Shown: in pieces, positions 16,732-25,333 of the stretch
How positions within the stretch are numbered: the stretch's first letter is position 1
How the letters are laid out: every line of letters starts with the position of its first letter
Origin: an uncultured Planctomycetaceae bacterium
GTDB taxonomy: Bacteria > Planctomycetota > Planctomycetia > Planctomycetales > Planctomycetaceae
Assembly: GCA_903921605.1 (NCBI GenBank)
Contig: CAIXQV010000541.1
Location: 1 to 27,865, forward strand
Length of the DNA stretch: 27,865 bases
Direction: 5' to 3'
Translations under genes and position numbers: made by a program
Notes under the pieces: generated by a model
The model's database searches: none
What the model was told of the DNA's origin: nothing
The model's input: the letters and a program-made list of their open reading frames with translations, nothing else

Positions 16732-17529
16732 ATGTTAAGAGCTTTGTATTCCAGTGCGACGGGCATGAAAGCCCAGGAAATGATGATTGACAATACCGCG
16801 AATAATCTCGCGAATGTCAATACCCCGGGCTTCAAGCGCAGTCGAATCGACTTCGCGGACATGATTTATACCAATCATCGTATGCCCGGCACTTCGGTCG
16901 GCAATGGCCAGGTTTCACCAACCGGATTGCAGATTGGTAACGGTGTTCGCGTTGTTGCCACAAACAAACACTTTTCACCCGGAGCCGCTGAACAGACCGG
17001 AAACCCGCTGGACATGATGATTGAAGGCGACGGTTTTTTCGAAGTACAGCTTGACAACGGGGAGACTCGGTACACGCGCGCTGGTGGATTCAGAATTGAC
17101 GATCAGGGCCGACTGGTGAACGGTGACGGGCTACCCATGGTCCCAAACGTCACGATTCAGCCCGGTATTGATTTCAATCGCATCACGGTTGGCACCGACG
17201 GCAGAATACAGGGGCAGCCTACGGGCACAGATCAACCGGCTGTGGACCTAGGGCAGATTCAGATCAGCACCTTCCCGAATGCCAGCGGACTTTCGAATGA
17301 AGGCGGCAACCTGTTTGCCAAGACAGCCGCCTCGGGGCCCGCAACGCCGGCGAATCCCGGATCTGCAGGATTCGGCATAATTCGAGGAGGAACGCTGGAA
17401 GGAGCCAATGTCGAAGTGGTGACGGAATTGATCTCTCTCATCAGTGCTCAGCGAGCTTACGAAATCAACTCCAGAGCCATTCGCGCGGGCGATGAAATGC
17501 TTTCAACCTCAATTGATATCGTGAGGTAA
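16732..17529 (+). CDS. flgG: Flagellar distal rod protein FlgG
   Basis: 265 aa, the family's usual length (about 260). FlgG forms the distal rod that crosses the periplasm inside the P and L rings. The N-terminus MLRALYSSATGM and the motif NNLANVNTPGFKRSR are canonical, as are GNPLDMMIEGDGFF and the C-terminal block GTLEGANVEVVTELISLI followed by QRAYEINSRAI. AAGGA lies upstream of the ATG. It is 52 bp after flgF and only 4 bp before flgA, so translational coupling with flgA is likely. Confidence 0.97.
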   Translation: MLRALYSSATGMKAQEMMIDNTANNLANVNTPGFKRSRIDFADMIYTNHRMPGTSVGNGQVSPTGLQIGNGVRVVATNKHFSPGAAEQTGNPLDMMIEGDGFFEVQLDNGETRYTRAGGFRIDDQGRLVNGDGLPMVPNVTIQPGIDFNRITVGTDGRIQGQPTGTDQPAVDLGQIQISTFPNASGLSNEGGNLFAKTAASGPATPANPGSAGFGIIRGGTLEGANVEVVTELISLISAQRAYEINSRAIRAGDEMLSTSIDIVR

Positions 17530-17533
17530 ACCG

Positions 17534-18547
17534 ATGAAACCGTACTTCCCTGAATCGATCACCCGTTTGCTGCAGCTCGCCGTTGTGATAGTCGCTTGCT
17601 CTCAGACAATCCTCGCAGAAGAGCTGATCATAGAGCTGAAAGACGTGGCGACGGCGCTTTCTCCACAGGTGCTACTGCGAGATGTCGCTAAAGTTAAAAG
17701 CCGGTCCATTTCCGACCAGATGGCTGCTGAGGCTATTGAATTGCGGCTGCTGGACCTGACCGTTCCAGAGGAAACAATCAAGGCTCGATCGATCACGACG
17801 CGTCTTGTTCTGGCGGGATGGTTAGTGGAAGAGATTCGCATCATCGGATCGCCCGAAGTTCGAGTTTCCTTCCGGCAACCCGAGCTTCTGACAGATACTG
17901 TCATCGAGGAAGCTGCCACCGAAGTGGCTTTTGCGATCATGGGAGGAGATCGTGAAGACCTTGCGGTAAAACTGCAGAGTGTATTCGTGGAATCGCTTCC
18001 TCCGAATCTTCGTGATGTCGATGGCTTGATGGCTAAAGTCAACCCGCCAGAGAGGGTTGGTCCCGGCAGGTCGACCATGCAAATTCAAGTCTGGGACGGC
18101 GATCGAATCGTCGCCACTCGATCGGCCGCGTTCGATATTCGTAAGCGTCAGACAGTTGCAGTCGCCAAGGTCCCGTTAACTCGCGACAAACCAATCGACG
18201 AACGTTCCGTACAGTTCGAACGGCGTTTTATGTCGACGACTCTGGACGAACTGGACGGCTCACAGGTTTTCGGTCAGCGAGTTCGCGCGAATGTCGTTCC
18301 AGGAACCATCCTGCAAGCTCGGGATTTTCAGACCACGCAGGCCGGCGCTCGGATCCTGATCAAGAAGGGGGATCTTGTCACCGCGTATGCTCGCACAGGA
18401 AAACTGCAAACAAGACTTCGCAATGTCGAAGCCATGCAGGATGCTGGTCTTGGTGACAACATCAAGCTGCTGAATCGTGAATCAGATAATCTGTTTAGCG
18501 GCAAGGTCACGAGCTCTGGCACCGTTCAGGTTGTCATCGATCGATAG
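17534..18547 (+). CDS. flgA: Flagellar P-ring assembly chaperone FlgA
   Basis: 337 aa, longer than the ~220-aa enterobacterial protein because of an extended N-terminal domain. A hydrophobic signal segment (about 11-28, LLQLAVVIVACSQTILA) sends it to the periplasm, where FlgA assists assembly of FlgI into the P ring. The C-terminal third contains the SAF-like region: VPLTRDKPIDERSV, then VPGTILQARDF, GARILIKKGDLV and the terminal FSGKVTSSGTVQVV. The start is 4 bp after the flgG stop. The place between flgG and flgH/flgI is the expected one. Confidence 0.92.
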   Translation: MKPYFPESITRLLQLAVVIVACSQTILAEELIIELKDVATALSPQVLLRDVAKVKSRSISDQMAAEAIELRLLDLTVPEETIKARSITTRLVLAGWLVEEIRIIGSPEVRVSFRQPELLTDTVIEEAATEVAFAIMGGDREDLAVKLQSVFVESLPPNLRDVDGLMAKVNPPERVGPGRSTMQIQVWDGDRIVATRSAAFDIRKRQTVAVAKVPLTRDKPIDERSVQFERRFMSTTLDELDGSQVFGQRVRANVVPGTILQARDFQTTQAGARILIKKGDLVTAYARTGKLQTRLRNVEAMQDAGLGDNIKLLNRESDNLFSGKVTSSGTVQVVIDR

Positions 18548-18561
18548 AAAGGATCGCCATC

Positions 18562-19209
18562 ATGTTAAGAACTGTGAAACGATCTGCAGCCATAAGTTGT
18601 GCGATCGTCATTTTCGTGGCCGGAGTCACTTTGGAATCACCAAATGCAATGGCCGACTCGCTGTGGAAAAAACGCGATCCTCAACGCGCGTATCTTTTCT
18701 ATGACTCACGTGCCCGAAACGTCGGGGATCTGCTCACTCTGATTATAAGTGAAGCCAGCGAAGTCGAGAACAGCGAAAACAGATCCATGGACAAAAACTC
18801 CAGCGCCGGTGCGACTGCGGATTTTGCAGCGGGCTCCGGCGGAGGACTTGCAACTCAGGCGGCCAACGCTTCGCTCGATTTTGCGAGCTCGGCAAAACGA
18901 GCGTTCTCCGGGAAAGCCAACTATCGTGATTCAAGAGAATACACGGACCACATCACAGTCACGGTTGTGGATGTTCTGCCGAACGGCAATCTTGTGATCT
19001 CCGGACGACGTTGTCTGAGCATCGCCGGAGAACAAAGAACACTCATCGTGTCAGGAGTTGTCCGACCGATCGACCTGGGACCGGACAACAAAATCAGCTC
19101 GCGCTATGTTGCAGACCTCAAGACAGTTTACGAGGGTGAAGGCAGTTCAAAGAGATTTACTCGACAGGGCTGGATGAGTCGTGCTGCGAACAAGGTCTGG
19201 CCGTTCTGA
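18562..19209 (+). CDS. flgH: Flagellar L-ring protein FlgH
   Basis: 215 aa. FlgH forms the outer-membrane L ring around the rod. Family features include the YLFYDSRARNVGDLLTLII block (about 34-52), VTVVDVLPNGNLVISGRR, and a C-terminal SSRYVADLKTVYEG segment. The N-terminus looks like a signal-peptidase I substrate ending ANAMA before Asp32. The only early cysteine, Cys13, follows Ser-Ala-Ala-Ile-Ser inside the hydrophobic core and is a poor lipobox, whereas enterobacterial FlgH is a lipoprotein. The ATG has AAGGA upstream and lies 14 bp after flgA. Confidence 0.93.
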   Translation: MLRTVKRSAAISCAIVIFVAGVTLESPNAMADSLWKKRDPQRAYLFYDSRARNVGDLLTLIISEASEVENSENRSMDKNSSAGATADFAAGSGGGLATQAANASLDFASSAKRAFSGKANYRDSREYTDHITVTVVDVLPNGNLVISGRRCLSIAGEQRTLIVSGVVRPIDLGPDNKISSRYVADLKTVYEGEGSSKRFTRQGWMSRAANKVWPF

Positions 19210-19326
19210 AAGGACTTCTCAGTCGAGAACCGCCAGACAAAACCAGGGCTGGTGTCCGGACTTCTCGCGGAGCGAGACGAGTAGATTGCCCGGCCTCTTA
19301 AAAGCAAGTCACACACAACAGACAAC
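19210..19326. other. 117-bp gap inside the flagellar operon with a small hairpin
   Basis: This is the longest gap in the flagellar run. It holds a 5-bp hairpin, CTCGC-GGA-GCGAG (19264-19276). No U-tract follows. It could be an mRNA processing site or contain an internal promoter; the sequence does not decide this. Confidence 0.35.
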
Positions 19327-20508
19327 ATGACGGACTACATCATGACACGTCTTTCTCTGACAACACGGCGAATTCTTAAGGCTTGGTGGATTCCGGCTAT
19401 GGCCGTGATCGTGGCCACAAGCTCAACTTCGAGTGTGAGTGCACAGGAGAGCGGGCCCCGAGTTCGCATCAAGGATATCACCACGATACGTGGCGAGCAT
19501 CCGAACACAATCAGCGGCTTTGGACTTGTGACAGGGCTTGCGGGCACCGGCGGCTCAACTCAGACGACAAAACAGTTTGCTTTGCTTCTGTTGCAGAAAT
19601 TTGGTAACCGAGCGGACCCGACACTCCGTGAGAACATTCAGCGTTCACAGGAGAAGACGAACAACATGTCGGTCGTCCGTGTCAACATTGTGTTGCCGCC
19701 GCATGCAAAGAACGGCCAAAAACTGGATGTGATTGTTTCTGCTTTTGACGATGCGAAAAGCCTGCACGGTGGAATGTTGGAAAAGACAGTTCTGGAAGGT
19801 GATGATGGCACGGTCTACGCCATCGCCACGGGACCTGTTTCGCTGAACGGTGGAGACTTTGGAGGCAAAGCGGCCAGCGTTACGAAGAATCATCCCACGA
19901 CCGGACGTGTTCCGATGGGAGCTATTGTCGAAGACGAAATTCCTTGTCGGATCTTTGACGGCGATGTTTTTCACTTCCTGCTTCGCAATCCACAATATGC
20001 GACCGCCGACCGCATGAGCAAGGCCATCAATCAATACTCTCCGGGATGTGCGGCCGTACTGGATCCCGCCACTGTCGCAGTACGACTGCCGTCTTCAGCA
20101 CTGGGTGACCCTCACCGATTTATCTCAGAATGCCACGAGTTGACAGTCGTTCCCGGTAATACGGCTCGCGTCGTGATTAATGAACGAACAGGGACGATCG
20201 TTTTTGGTTCGGATGTGAAACTTTCGAAGGTCGCGATCACTCACGGCAACCTGATTATCAGCACCGCTGAGACTCCGGAAGTCTCGCAGCCCAATGCGTT
20301 CAGTGAAGGTGAGACGACCGTGCTTCCAAGAACGTCTGTGGATGTGATGGAACAACCGGGAGTGATCAGCGTGATCGAAGAGAACGTAACCGTGGGCGAT
20401 CTGGCAAGTTCTCTGAATGCACTGGGAGTCAGCCCGCGAGATTTGAGTTCGATCTTCCAGACGCTCAAGGAATCCGGTGCTCTGCATGCCGAGCTGGAAT
20501 TGAAGTAA
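19327..20508 (+). CDS. flgI: Flagellar P-ring protein FlgI
   Basis: 393 aa. FlgI forms the periplasmic P ring. After a signal peptide (ending near SSVSAQ, about 33-38) the canonical block RIKDITTIRGEHPNTISGFG opens the mature protein, followed by LVTGLAGTGGS, then VRVNIVLPPHAKNGQKLDV and SAFDDAKSLHGG, and the C-terminal VTVGDLASSLNALGVSPRDL. Two starts are possible: ATG at 19327 or ATG at 19342. The second is nearer a GACGGA sequence and leaves a normal signal peptide; neither has a strong ribosome site. Confidence 0.96.
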   Translation: MTDYIMTRLSLTTRRILKAWWIPAMAVIVATSSTSSVSAQESGPRVRIKDITTIRGEHPNTISGFGLVTGLAGTGGSTQTTKQFALLLLQKFGNRADPTLRENIQRSQEKTNNMSVVRVNIVLPPHAKNGQKLDVIVSAFDDAKSLHGGMLEKTVLEGDDGTVYAIATGPVSLNGGDFGGKAASVTKNHPTTGRVPMGAIVEDEIPCRIFDGDVFHFLLRNPQYATADRMSKAINQYSPGCAAVLDPATVAVRLPSSALGDPHRFISECHELTVVPGNTARVVINERTGTIVFGSDVKLSKVAITHGNLIISTAETPEVSQPNAFSEGETTVLPRTSVDVMEQPGVISVIEENVTVGDLASSLNALGVSPRDLSSIFQTLKESGALHAELELK

Positions 20509-20536
20509 TTCGGGCCTGTTGCGACAAGGATATCAG

Positions 20537-20965
20537 ATGAACATCAGCAATAACCCTGCTCTGCCCGCCCCGGACGCTGTTAAGACAGACAAGGCAGCAG
20601 CGTCGAAGAACTCTGTGCTGAAGGATTCAGAGAAATCTGAAAAAGTCCAGAAAGTGATTGAAGAGTTTGAAGGCGTGTTCATGTCGATGATGATCAAGCA
20701 GCTTCGGGAAACGAACAATGGAGACGGTTTCTTCCCGGGCGATCACAGCGATACCTACGGCGGTATGTTCGACATGTTTATGGGGCAGCATCTTGCCCGA
20801 GGTTCGCAGACGGGGCTGGAGTCGTTATTCGAATCCACCTCCGCAAAGACTCAGCTTGAAGACTACGCAACTCGGGGGCAGATGAGTAGTCGACGATCGA
20901 AGGGAATCGAGGAGTACAATAATGAGCAATTCCGCTCCAACGCCGCCGTGCCTGCTGCAACCTGA
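20537..20965 (+). CDS. flgJ: FlgJ-type rod-binding protein without muramidase domain
   Basis: 142 aa. It matches only the N-terminal rod-binding domain of enterobacterial FlgJ: VIEEFEGVFMSMMIKQLRE, then GFFPGDHSDTYGGMFDMFMGQHLA. The peptidoglycan hydrolase half is absent, as in many non-gammaproteobacterial flagellar systems, so a separate enzyme must open the wall for the rod. The ATG at 20537 has AAGGA upstream; the frame reaches a TTG at 20519. Its 3' end overlaps flgN by 44 bp in another frame, which suggests coupled translation. Confidence 0.85.
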   Translation: MNISNNPALPAPDAVKTDKAAASKNSVLKDSEKSEKVQKVIEEFEGVFMSMMIKQLRETNNGDGFFPGDHSDTYGGMFDMFMGQHLARGSQTGLESLFESTSAKTQLEDYATRGQMSSRRSKGIEEYNNEQFRSNAAVPAAT

Positions 20966-21446
20966 ACATCTACGGGGGCTGCTTGTTCACGTTGATGCTG
21001 AGGAAGTTTCGTTACGAAACACAATGCGGCTTCTTAAGGATCTGCCGTTTCATTCCACCGATGATTCAAAGCAAAGGGAACTGCGGGTCCGAATCGACCA
21101 AAGTCTCCAGCATGCGGCATTCCTGCTGGAGAATCGCAGCAAAGTCATCAGCAATCTTTCCCAGTATCTGGGCATCCCACCCGAACAGGTCTGCTTTTCT
21201 GCGCTGTTGCCGTATGCAACTCCTGCGGCCGCGGCCCTGTTGATTCCGGCTCGACAGCGTCTGCAGAGAATTCTCGTGCAGATCAAAACTCTGGCCAGCA
21301 CAGCCGCGTGGATTGTGAACGAGTCGCGACGAATTCATCTCACCATCATGGATTCGATGCCCGGCTCACTCAACTCTGATCGTTACGACGCCAGCGGGCA
21401 GAGAAATCTGAATCCAGCGGCCTTTCGATTTGAAACTCGTTCGTGA
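20922..21446 (+). CDS. flgN: FlgN-like export chaperone for FlgK/FlgL
   Basis: 174 aa, predicted mainly helical, with long amphipathic segments at about 14-45 and 50-85 and no signal peptide. Sequence alone gives weak similarity; the call rests on size, helical character and position between flgJ and flgK, where FlgN-family chaperones are often encoded. FlgN binds FlgK and FlgL in the cytoplasm and delivers them to the export gate. The ATG at 20922 has GGAG upstream and lies inside flgJ. The C-terminus (about 145-174) is polar and probably flexible. Confidence 0.65.
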   Translation: MSNSAPTPPCLLQPEHLRGLLVHVDAEEVSLRNTMRLLKDLPFHSTDDSKQRELRVRIDQSLQHAAFLLENRSKVISNLSQYLGIPPEQVCFSALLPYATPAAAALLIPARQRLQRILVQIKTLASTAAWIVNESRRIHLTIMDSMPGSLNSDRYDASGQRNLNPAAFRFETRS

Positions 21447-21458
21447 AAAGACGGATCC

Positions 21459-23432
21459 ATGAGGGCGTTTGATATCGGATTATCCTCTCTCCGCGCACAA
21501 CAGCAGACGCTGTCGGTGCTGGGGAATAATCTTGCCAATGCGACGACGCCTGGATATCACCGTCAACGAGTGGAACTGAATACCCGTTTCCCGCTTCGCG
21601 ACGATGAACATCATGTTGGCACCGGCGTCGATATTTCTCGAATTGCCCGACTGCGCAATAGTGCCGTAGAGACAGCGTTGCTGCGCAATACCTCCGAAGC
21701 CGGCACCAGCCAGCAGGCGCTGGAAATCAATCGGCAGATTGAATCGTTGCTGACTCCGGGAGACGCAACGATTCATGAAACGTTGTCGAATTTCTTCAAC
21801 CGCCTTGAGAAGTCGTCCAACGCGCCACAGGACCTGACGGTGCGTCAGGAATTCCTTTCCTCGGCCGATGAACTGATGAGTTCCTTTAATACTCTGGACC
21901 AGAAACTGGCCACTCTTGAGCGTGATGTGCGGCTGAATGTTGATGATGGGGTCAAAGACGTCAATCAACTGCTCAACGATATTGCGGGACTCAATTCGCT
22001 GATCTTTCAGACCCGTGCTTCATCCAGTGAGCCCAATGACCTGCTGGATCGTCGTGATGCCATGGTCACGAAACTCACGGAGTGGGTTGATGCAGACGCC
22101 GTTAGTTTTGAAGACGGTCGGGAACAGGTTCTTGTCGCCGGTGGTGCCGTTATCGTGGGCAATCAATCGACTTCATTGCGTTCCCGAGATTATCGCAACG
22201 GGACCACCGGGATCACGCTCAATGATCTGACCACACCCCTCTCGCTGGGCTCCGGAAAACTGAAGGCGATGACGACCGCGTTGAATGAAACGATCCCCGC
22301 GTTTCGAGAACGCCTGCGTGAAATGGCTCGGGAAATCATCCGCACTGTCGACCAACAGCATGCACAGGGCATGTCTGATCAGGGACCGTATTCAGTACTA
22401 TTGGGGACTCGAGGTGTCCTTGACCTGACGGTGCCGCTGAACAACAGCGTGCCGGAATTCCCTATCAGCAGCGGCGATCTGTACGTCACGGTCACAGAAG
22501 ATGCGACCGGGATTCGTCGCACGGAAAAGGTCTCCATTGATACAGCGACCGAATCTCTGACAGACATTGCCGCGAAGCTGACAGCTCTTGATGGAGTTGT
22601 TGCGACCATCGATACCGTACGCAAGACTCTGATGATCTCAGCAGAGGGATCGTACTCCATCGACTTTGCCGGGCGTCCTGACAATGTCCCGGTTCTGACC
22701 AGTATGACAGGCACAAGTCGTCCGGAGTTCAGCGGTCATTTTCAAGGAGATGCCCCGGATGATTGGAGCGTGACTTTCTCCGGTCCGGGGACAGTCGGTG
22801 AAACCGTGGGACTGACGGCGACAATCAGGAATTCATCCGGACAGGTCGTCGCACTCCAGAACATTGGTGCCGGTTACGAAGCGGGGACTGCTGTCGAGAT
22901 TCGCGACGGTGTGGCATTGCAGTTCGGAAGCGGCACAATCAATGCCACAGACACATTCTCCCTGACGCTCACAAATAACGCAGATGAAACAGGCATCCTG
23001 TCCGCACTGGGGATCAATTCGCTGTTTTCAGGTTCCGAGCCGGGCTTGTTCAGGGTTCGGGAGGAACTTCGCCGAAATCCTGAAAGGCTGGCAACTTCTG
23101 CAACAGGGCAACCAGGCGACGCCATCAATCTGGCTTCAATGGCCAAACTGCGAGACCTGCGACTTGATGAACTCTCCGGTCGAACATTTACGGAAGAGAT
23201 TGCGGATATCACGGCGGAATCGGGGCTGATCGTTCAGGCCGCAGACAGTCGAAGCACTCAATTGGAGAATTATCAGTCTAGACTTCAGGCAGACCGGGAT
23301 GCTCTGTCCGGAGTCGACATTAATGAGGAAATGCTCTTGATGATGCAGGGCCAGCGAGCGTATCAGGCAGCCGCTCGATTCATCTCGGTAGCCGACCAGA
23401 TGCTGGAAGAACTGTTCACAATTGCCAGGTAA
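21459..23432 (+). CDS. flgK: Flagellar hook-associated protein 1, FlgK
   Basis: 657 aa, about 110 longer than the E. coli protein (547). FlgK forms the first hook-filament junction layer. The N-terminal D0/D1 part is canonical: a GLSSLRAQQQTLSVLGNNLA stretch, then TPGYHRQRVEL. The C-terminal helix has INEEMLLMMQGQRAYQAAA followed by VADQMLEELF. The extra length lies in the central surface domain (about 300-530), which is beta-rich with many Thr, Ser and Gly. The gene starts 12 bp after flgN. Confidence 0.96.
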   Translation: MRAFDIGLSSLRAQQQTLSVLGNNLANATTPGYHRQRVELNTRFPLRDDEHHVGTGVDISRIARLRNSAVETALLRNTSEAGTSQQALEINRQIESLLTPGDATIHETLSNFFNRLEKSSNAPQDLTVRQEFLSSADELMSSFNTLDQKLATLERDVRLNVDDGVKDVNQLLNDIAGLNSLIFQTRASSSEPNDLLDRRDAMVTKLTEWVDADAVSFEDGREQVLVAGGAVIVGNQSTSLRSRDYRNGTTGITLNDLTTPLSLGSGKLKAMTTALNETIPAFRERLREMAREIIRTVDQQHAQGMSDQGPYSVLLGTRGVLDLTVPLNNSVPEFPISSGDLYVTVTEDATGIRRTEKVSIDTATESLTDIAAKLTALDGVVATIDTVRKTLMISAEGSYSIDFAGRPDNVPVLTSMTGTSRPEFSGHFQGDAPDDWSVTFSGPGTVGETVGLTATIRNSSGQVVALQNIGAGYEAGTAVEIRDGVALQFGSGTINATDTFSLTLTNNADETGILSALGINSLFSGSEPGLFRVREELRRNPERLATSATGQPGDAINLASMAKLRDLRLDELSGRTFTEEIADITAESGLIVQAADSRSTQLENYQSRLQADRDALSGVDINEEMLLMMQGQRAYQAAARFISVADQMLEELFTIAR

Positions 23433-23508
23433 AGAATTCTGATCATGGAGCGGGATCGTGGTGATTCTGGCTCGGTTTTGAAAGTTCACGGTAGAAGAAA
23501 TCAGACTG

Positions 23509-24954
23509 ATGGATTTCCGAGTGACACAAAGTCAGATGTCTGCCACTGCTCGCAAATATCTTGCGAAGCAGTCGTCTGAGCTGTTTACCACTCAGCAGCA
23601 GATCAGCACCGGGTTAAGAATTCAGCGTCCATCGGATGATCCGGCAGCCATCAGGCGGAGTCTGATTCAGAAGGATCGCGTCGATCGCCTGGAAGCCCAT
23701 GAAGTTTCTATCAGTCATGTGAAGTCCCGACTTGAGCAGGCTCATGTCCATCTGCGAGATATCAATAGCCTTCTGACCACAGCGAAGCAGCTTGCGCTTC
23801 AATCACAGAATGTGACTGACGACAATGAACGCACAGCGATTGCGACACAGCTCGATGGCTTGTTACAGCAGATGACGAGTGCCGCAAATGCTTCCGATGA
23901 GAGCGGTTATCTTTTCAGCGGTACAGCCGCCAACACGCAACCTTTTCCAGGAACACTCGACAGCAGCGGCCAGACCGTCTACGCCGGCACGCCCGACAGT
24001 ACGGGGCTGTACATTGCTGGTGACGTGGAACGTCAGGGCTTGTTGCCGGGCGACATGGTGTTTCAGTCGGCAGCTCGCGAACCAACGGTTGTCGTTGGGA
24101 AATCCGGGGCGACACCAGGAACCGGCACAGACACAGCGGTGGGATCCAAGCAGTTGCTGGTCATTCATGACTCCACAACGTTTACTGGCGGCTCGGGGAT
24201 TCTCACCGGAACGGATTCTGTAGCCGGCGATACGATTATCGGCCCTAGTGGATCGAATGTCTTCCAGATTAACGACACCAGCGGGACAGGGACTTCCGGA
24301 ACGATTTCGCTCAACGGCGGCGACCCGGTAGTCTTCAATAACACGATGACAAACCTTGTTGTCACTGGTCCTCTTGGTGAAAAAATTCACGTGGACACCA
24401 CTGGAATCACGGCCGGATTCAATGGCTCCGTGGATGTAGAAGCCACCGGCAGCCTGTCATTGGACGGTGGCATCACGAGAACGGCGATTTCCTTCAGCGC
24501 GAATCAGCAGATTACAGATCCTCGCGATGGAACACTTGTCAATCTGGACACAACAGCCATTCGCCGTGCCGGGACTGATCATGTGGAGTTCCCCGGAACC
24601 TCAGATGTCTTCAGCGTCCTTCGGGAACTGCGAGATGACATTTTGAATACTCGGAATATGCCCGATTCGACGCGTAGTGACAGCCTGTCTCGACGAATTG
24701 GAGACATTGAACGGATTCAGGATCATGTGCTCGATATGGTGGGAGTTCAGTCGGTCAGTCTCGAACAGATTGACCGCCTGGAATCGCGCACGGGTGACCT
24801 GAAACTGGCGGAGAAAATTGAGTATAGCGACACTGTTTCTGCAGACATTGCTGAGGCCGTCCTGCGTCTGAAGGAGTTGAACAATCTTCAGCAGTTTACG
24901 ATGGCGGCCGTGGGCCAGTTGTTGACACCAAACTTGCTGAATTACATCCAATAA
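23509..24954 (+). CDS. flgL: Flagellar hook-associated protein 3, FlgL
   Basis: 481 aa against about 317 in E. coli. FlgL is the second junction layer below the filament. The flagellin-like N-terminus is clear: MDFRVTQSQM, then QQQISTGLRIQRPSDDPAA and SANASDESGYLFSGTA. The C-terminal helical region is flagellin-like as well. The extra ~160 residues lie in the middle (about 150-360), a Gly/Thr/Ser-rich beta region likely to be surface exposed. The gene begins 76 bp after flgK and ends 18 bp before the HDOD-like gene. Confidence 0.93.
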   Translation: MDFRVTQSQMSATARKYLAKQSSELFTTQQQISTGLRIQRPSDDPAAIRRSLIQKDRVDRLEAHEVSISHVKSRLEQAHVHLRDINSLLTTAKQLALQSQNVTDDNERTAIATQLDGLLQQMTSAANASDESGYLFSGTAANTQPFPGTLDSSGQTVYAGTPDSTGLYIAGDVERQGLLPGDMVFQSAAREPTVVVGKSGATPGTGTDTAVGSKQLLVIHDSTTFTGGSGILTGTDSVAGDTIIGPSGSNVFQINDTSGTGTSGTISLNGGDPVVFNNTMTNLVVTGPLGEKIHVDTTGITAGFNGSVDVEATGSLSLDGGITRTAISFSANQQITDPRDGTLVNLDTTAIRRAGTDHVEFPGTSDVFSVLRELRDDILNTRNMPDSTRSDSLSRRIGDIERIQDHVLDMVGVQSVSLEQIDRLESRTGDLKLAEKIEYSDTVSADIAEAVLRLKELNNLQQFTMAAVGQLLTPNLLNYIQ

Positions 24955-24972
24955 CTGCAATGAGACGCTGCC

Positions 24973-25329
24973 ATGAAGAATGAGACGAAGCGGAGGATTG
25001 ATGTGGCCGCAAACACCGAAACAGGTGGCCTCTTTCGTAGGCCCAGACCTGCCAGAATTTCACGCGATGAATTGAAGGCTCTGGTTGCCTTGCTGGAATC
25101 AACTGACACCAGTCTGATTCGGTTCGGCAATGCCGTCTCCAGTCATCCAGCCGTTCTTCAGTTGCTTTTGAGAACCGCCAATTCCTCACTCACCGGCAGC
25201 GCAACAGAAATTTCTGACGCGACGAGAGCAACCCTGTTCCTGGGAACTCGCCGCGTTCTATATCTGCTGAATACGCTGCCACCAGAAATGATCGAAGAGG
25301 AGAGTGCTGAGAAGCTGCCGACGTTGTAG
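24973..25329 (+). CDS. Small protein with minimal HDOD-like core
   Basis: 118 aa. Residues about 49-100 resemble the central helices of the HDOD output domain: VSSHPAVLQLLLRTANSS followed by EISDATRATLFLGTRRVLYLL, which recalls the HDOD pattern of a DPxL stretch, LLRxANS, an I-S-x-x-x-A segment and LGxxxV. No other domain is present, and it is much shorter than the ~200-aa HDOD domain. The first 30 residues are polar and probably disordered. It lies 18 bp after flgL on the same strand, so it is probably in the flagellar operon; its stop is 4 bp from that of the convergent hisN-type gene. HDOD proteins have been linked to motility in other bacteria, but its function here is unknown. Confidence 0.7.
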   Translation: MKNETKRRIDVAANTETGGLFRRPRPARISRDELKALVALLESTDTSLIRFGNAVSSHPAVLQLLLRTANSSLTGSATEISDATRATLFLGTRRVLYLLNTLPPEMIEEESAEKLPTL

Positions 25330-25333
25330 ATCG

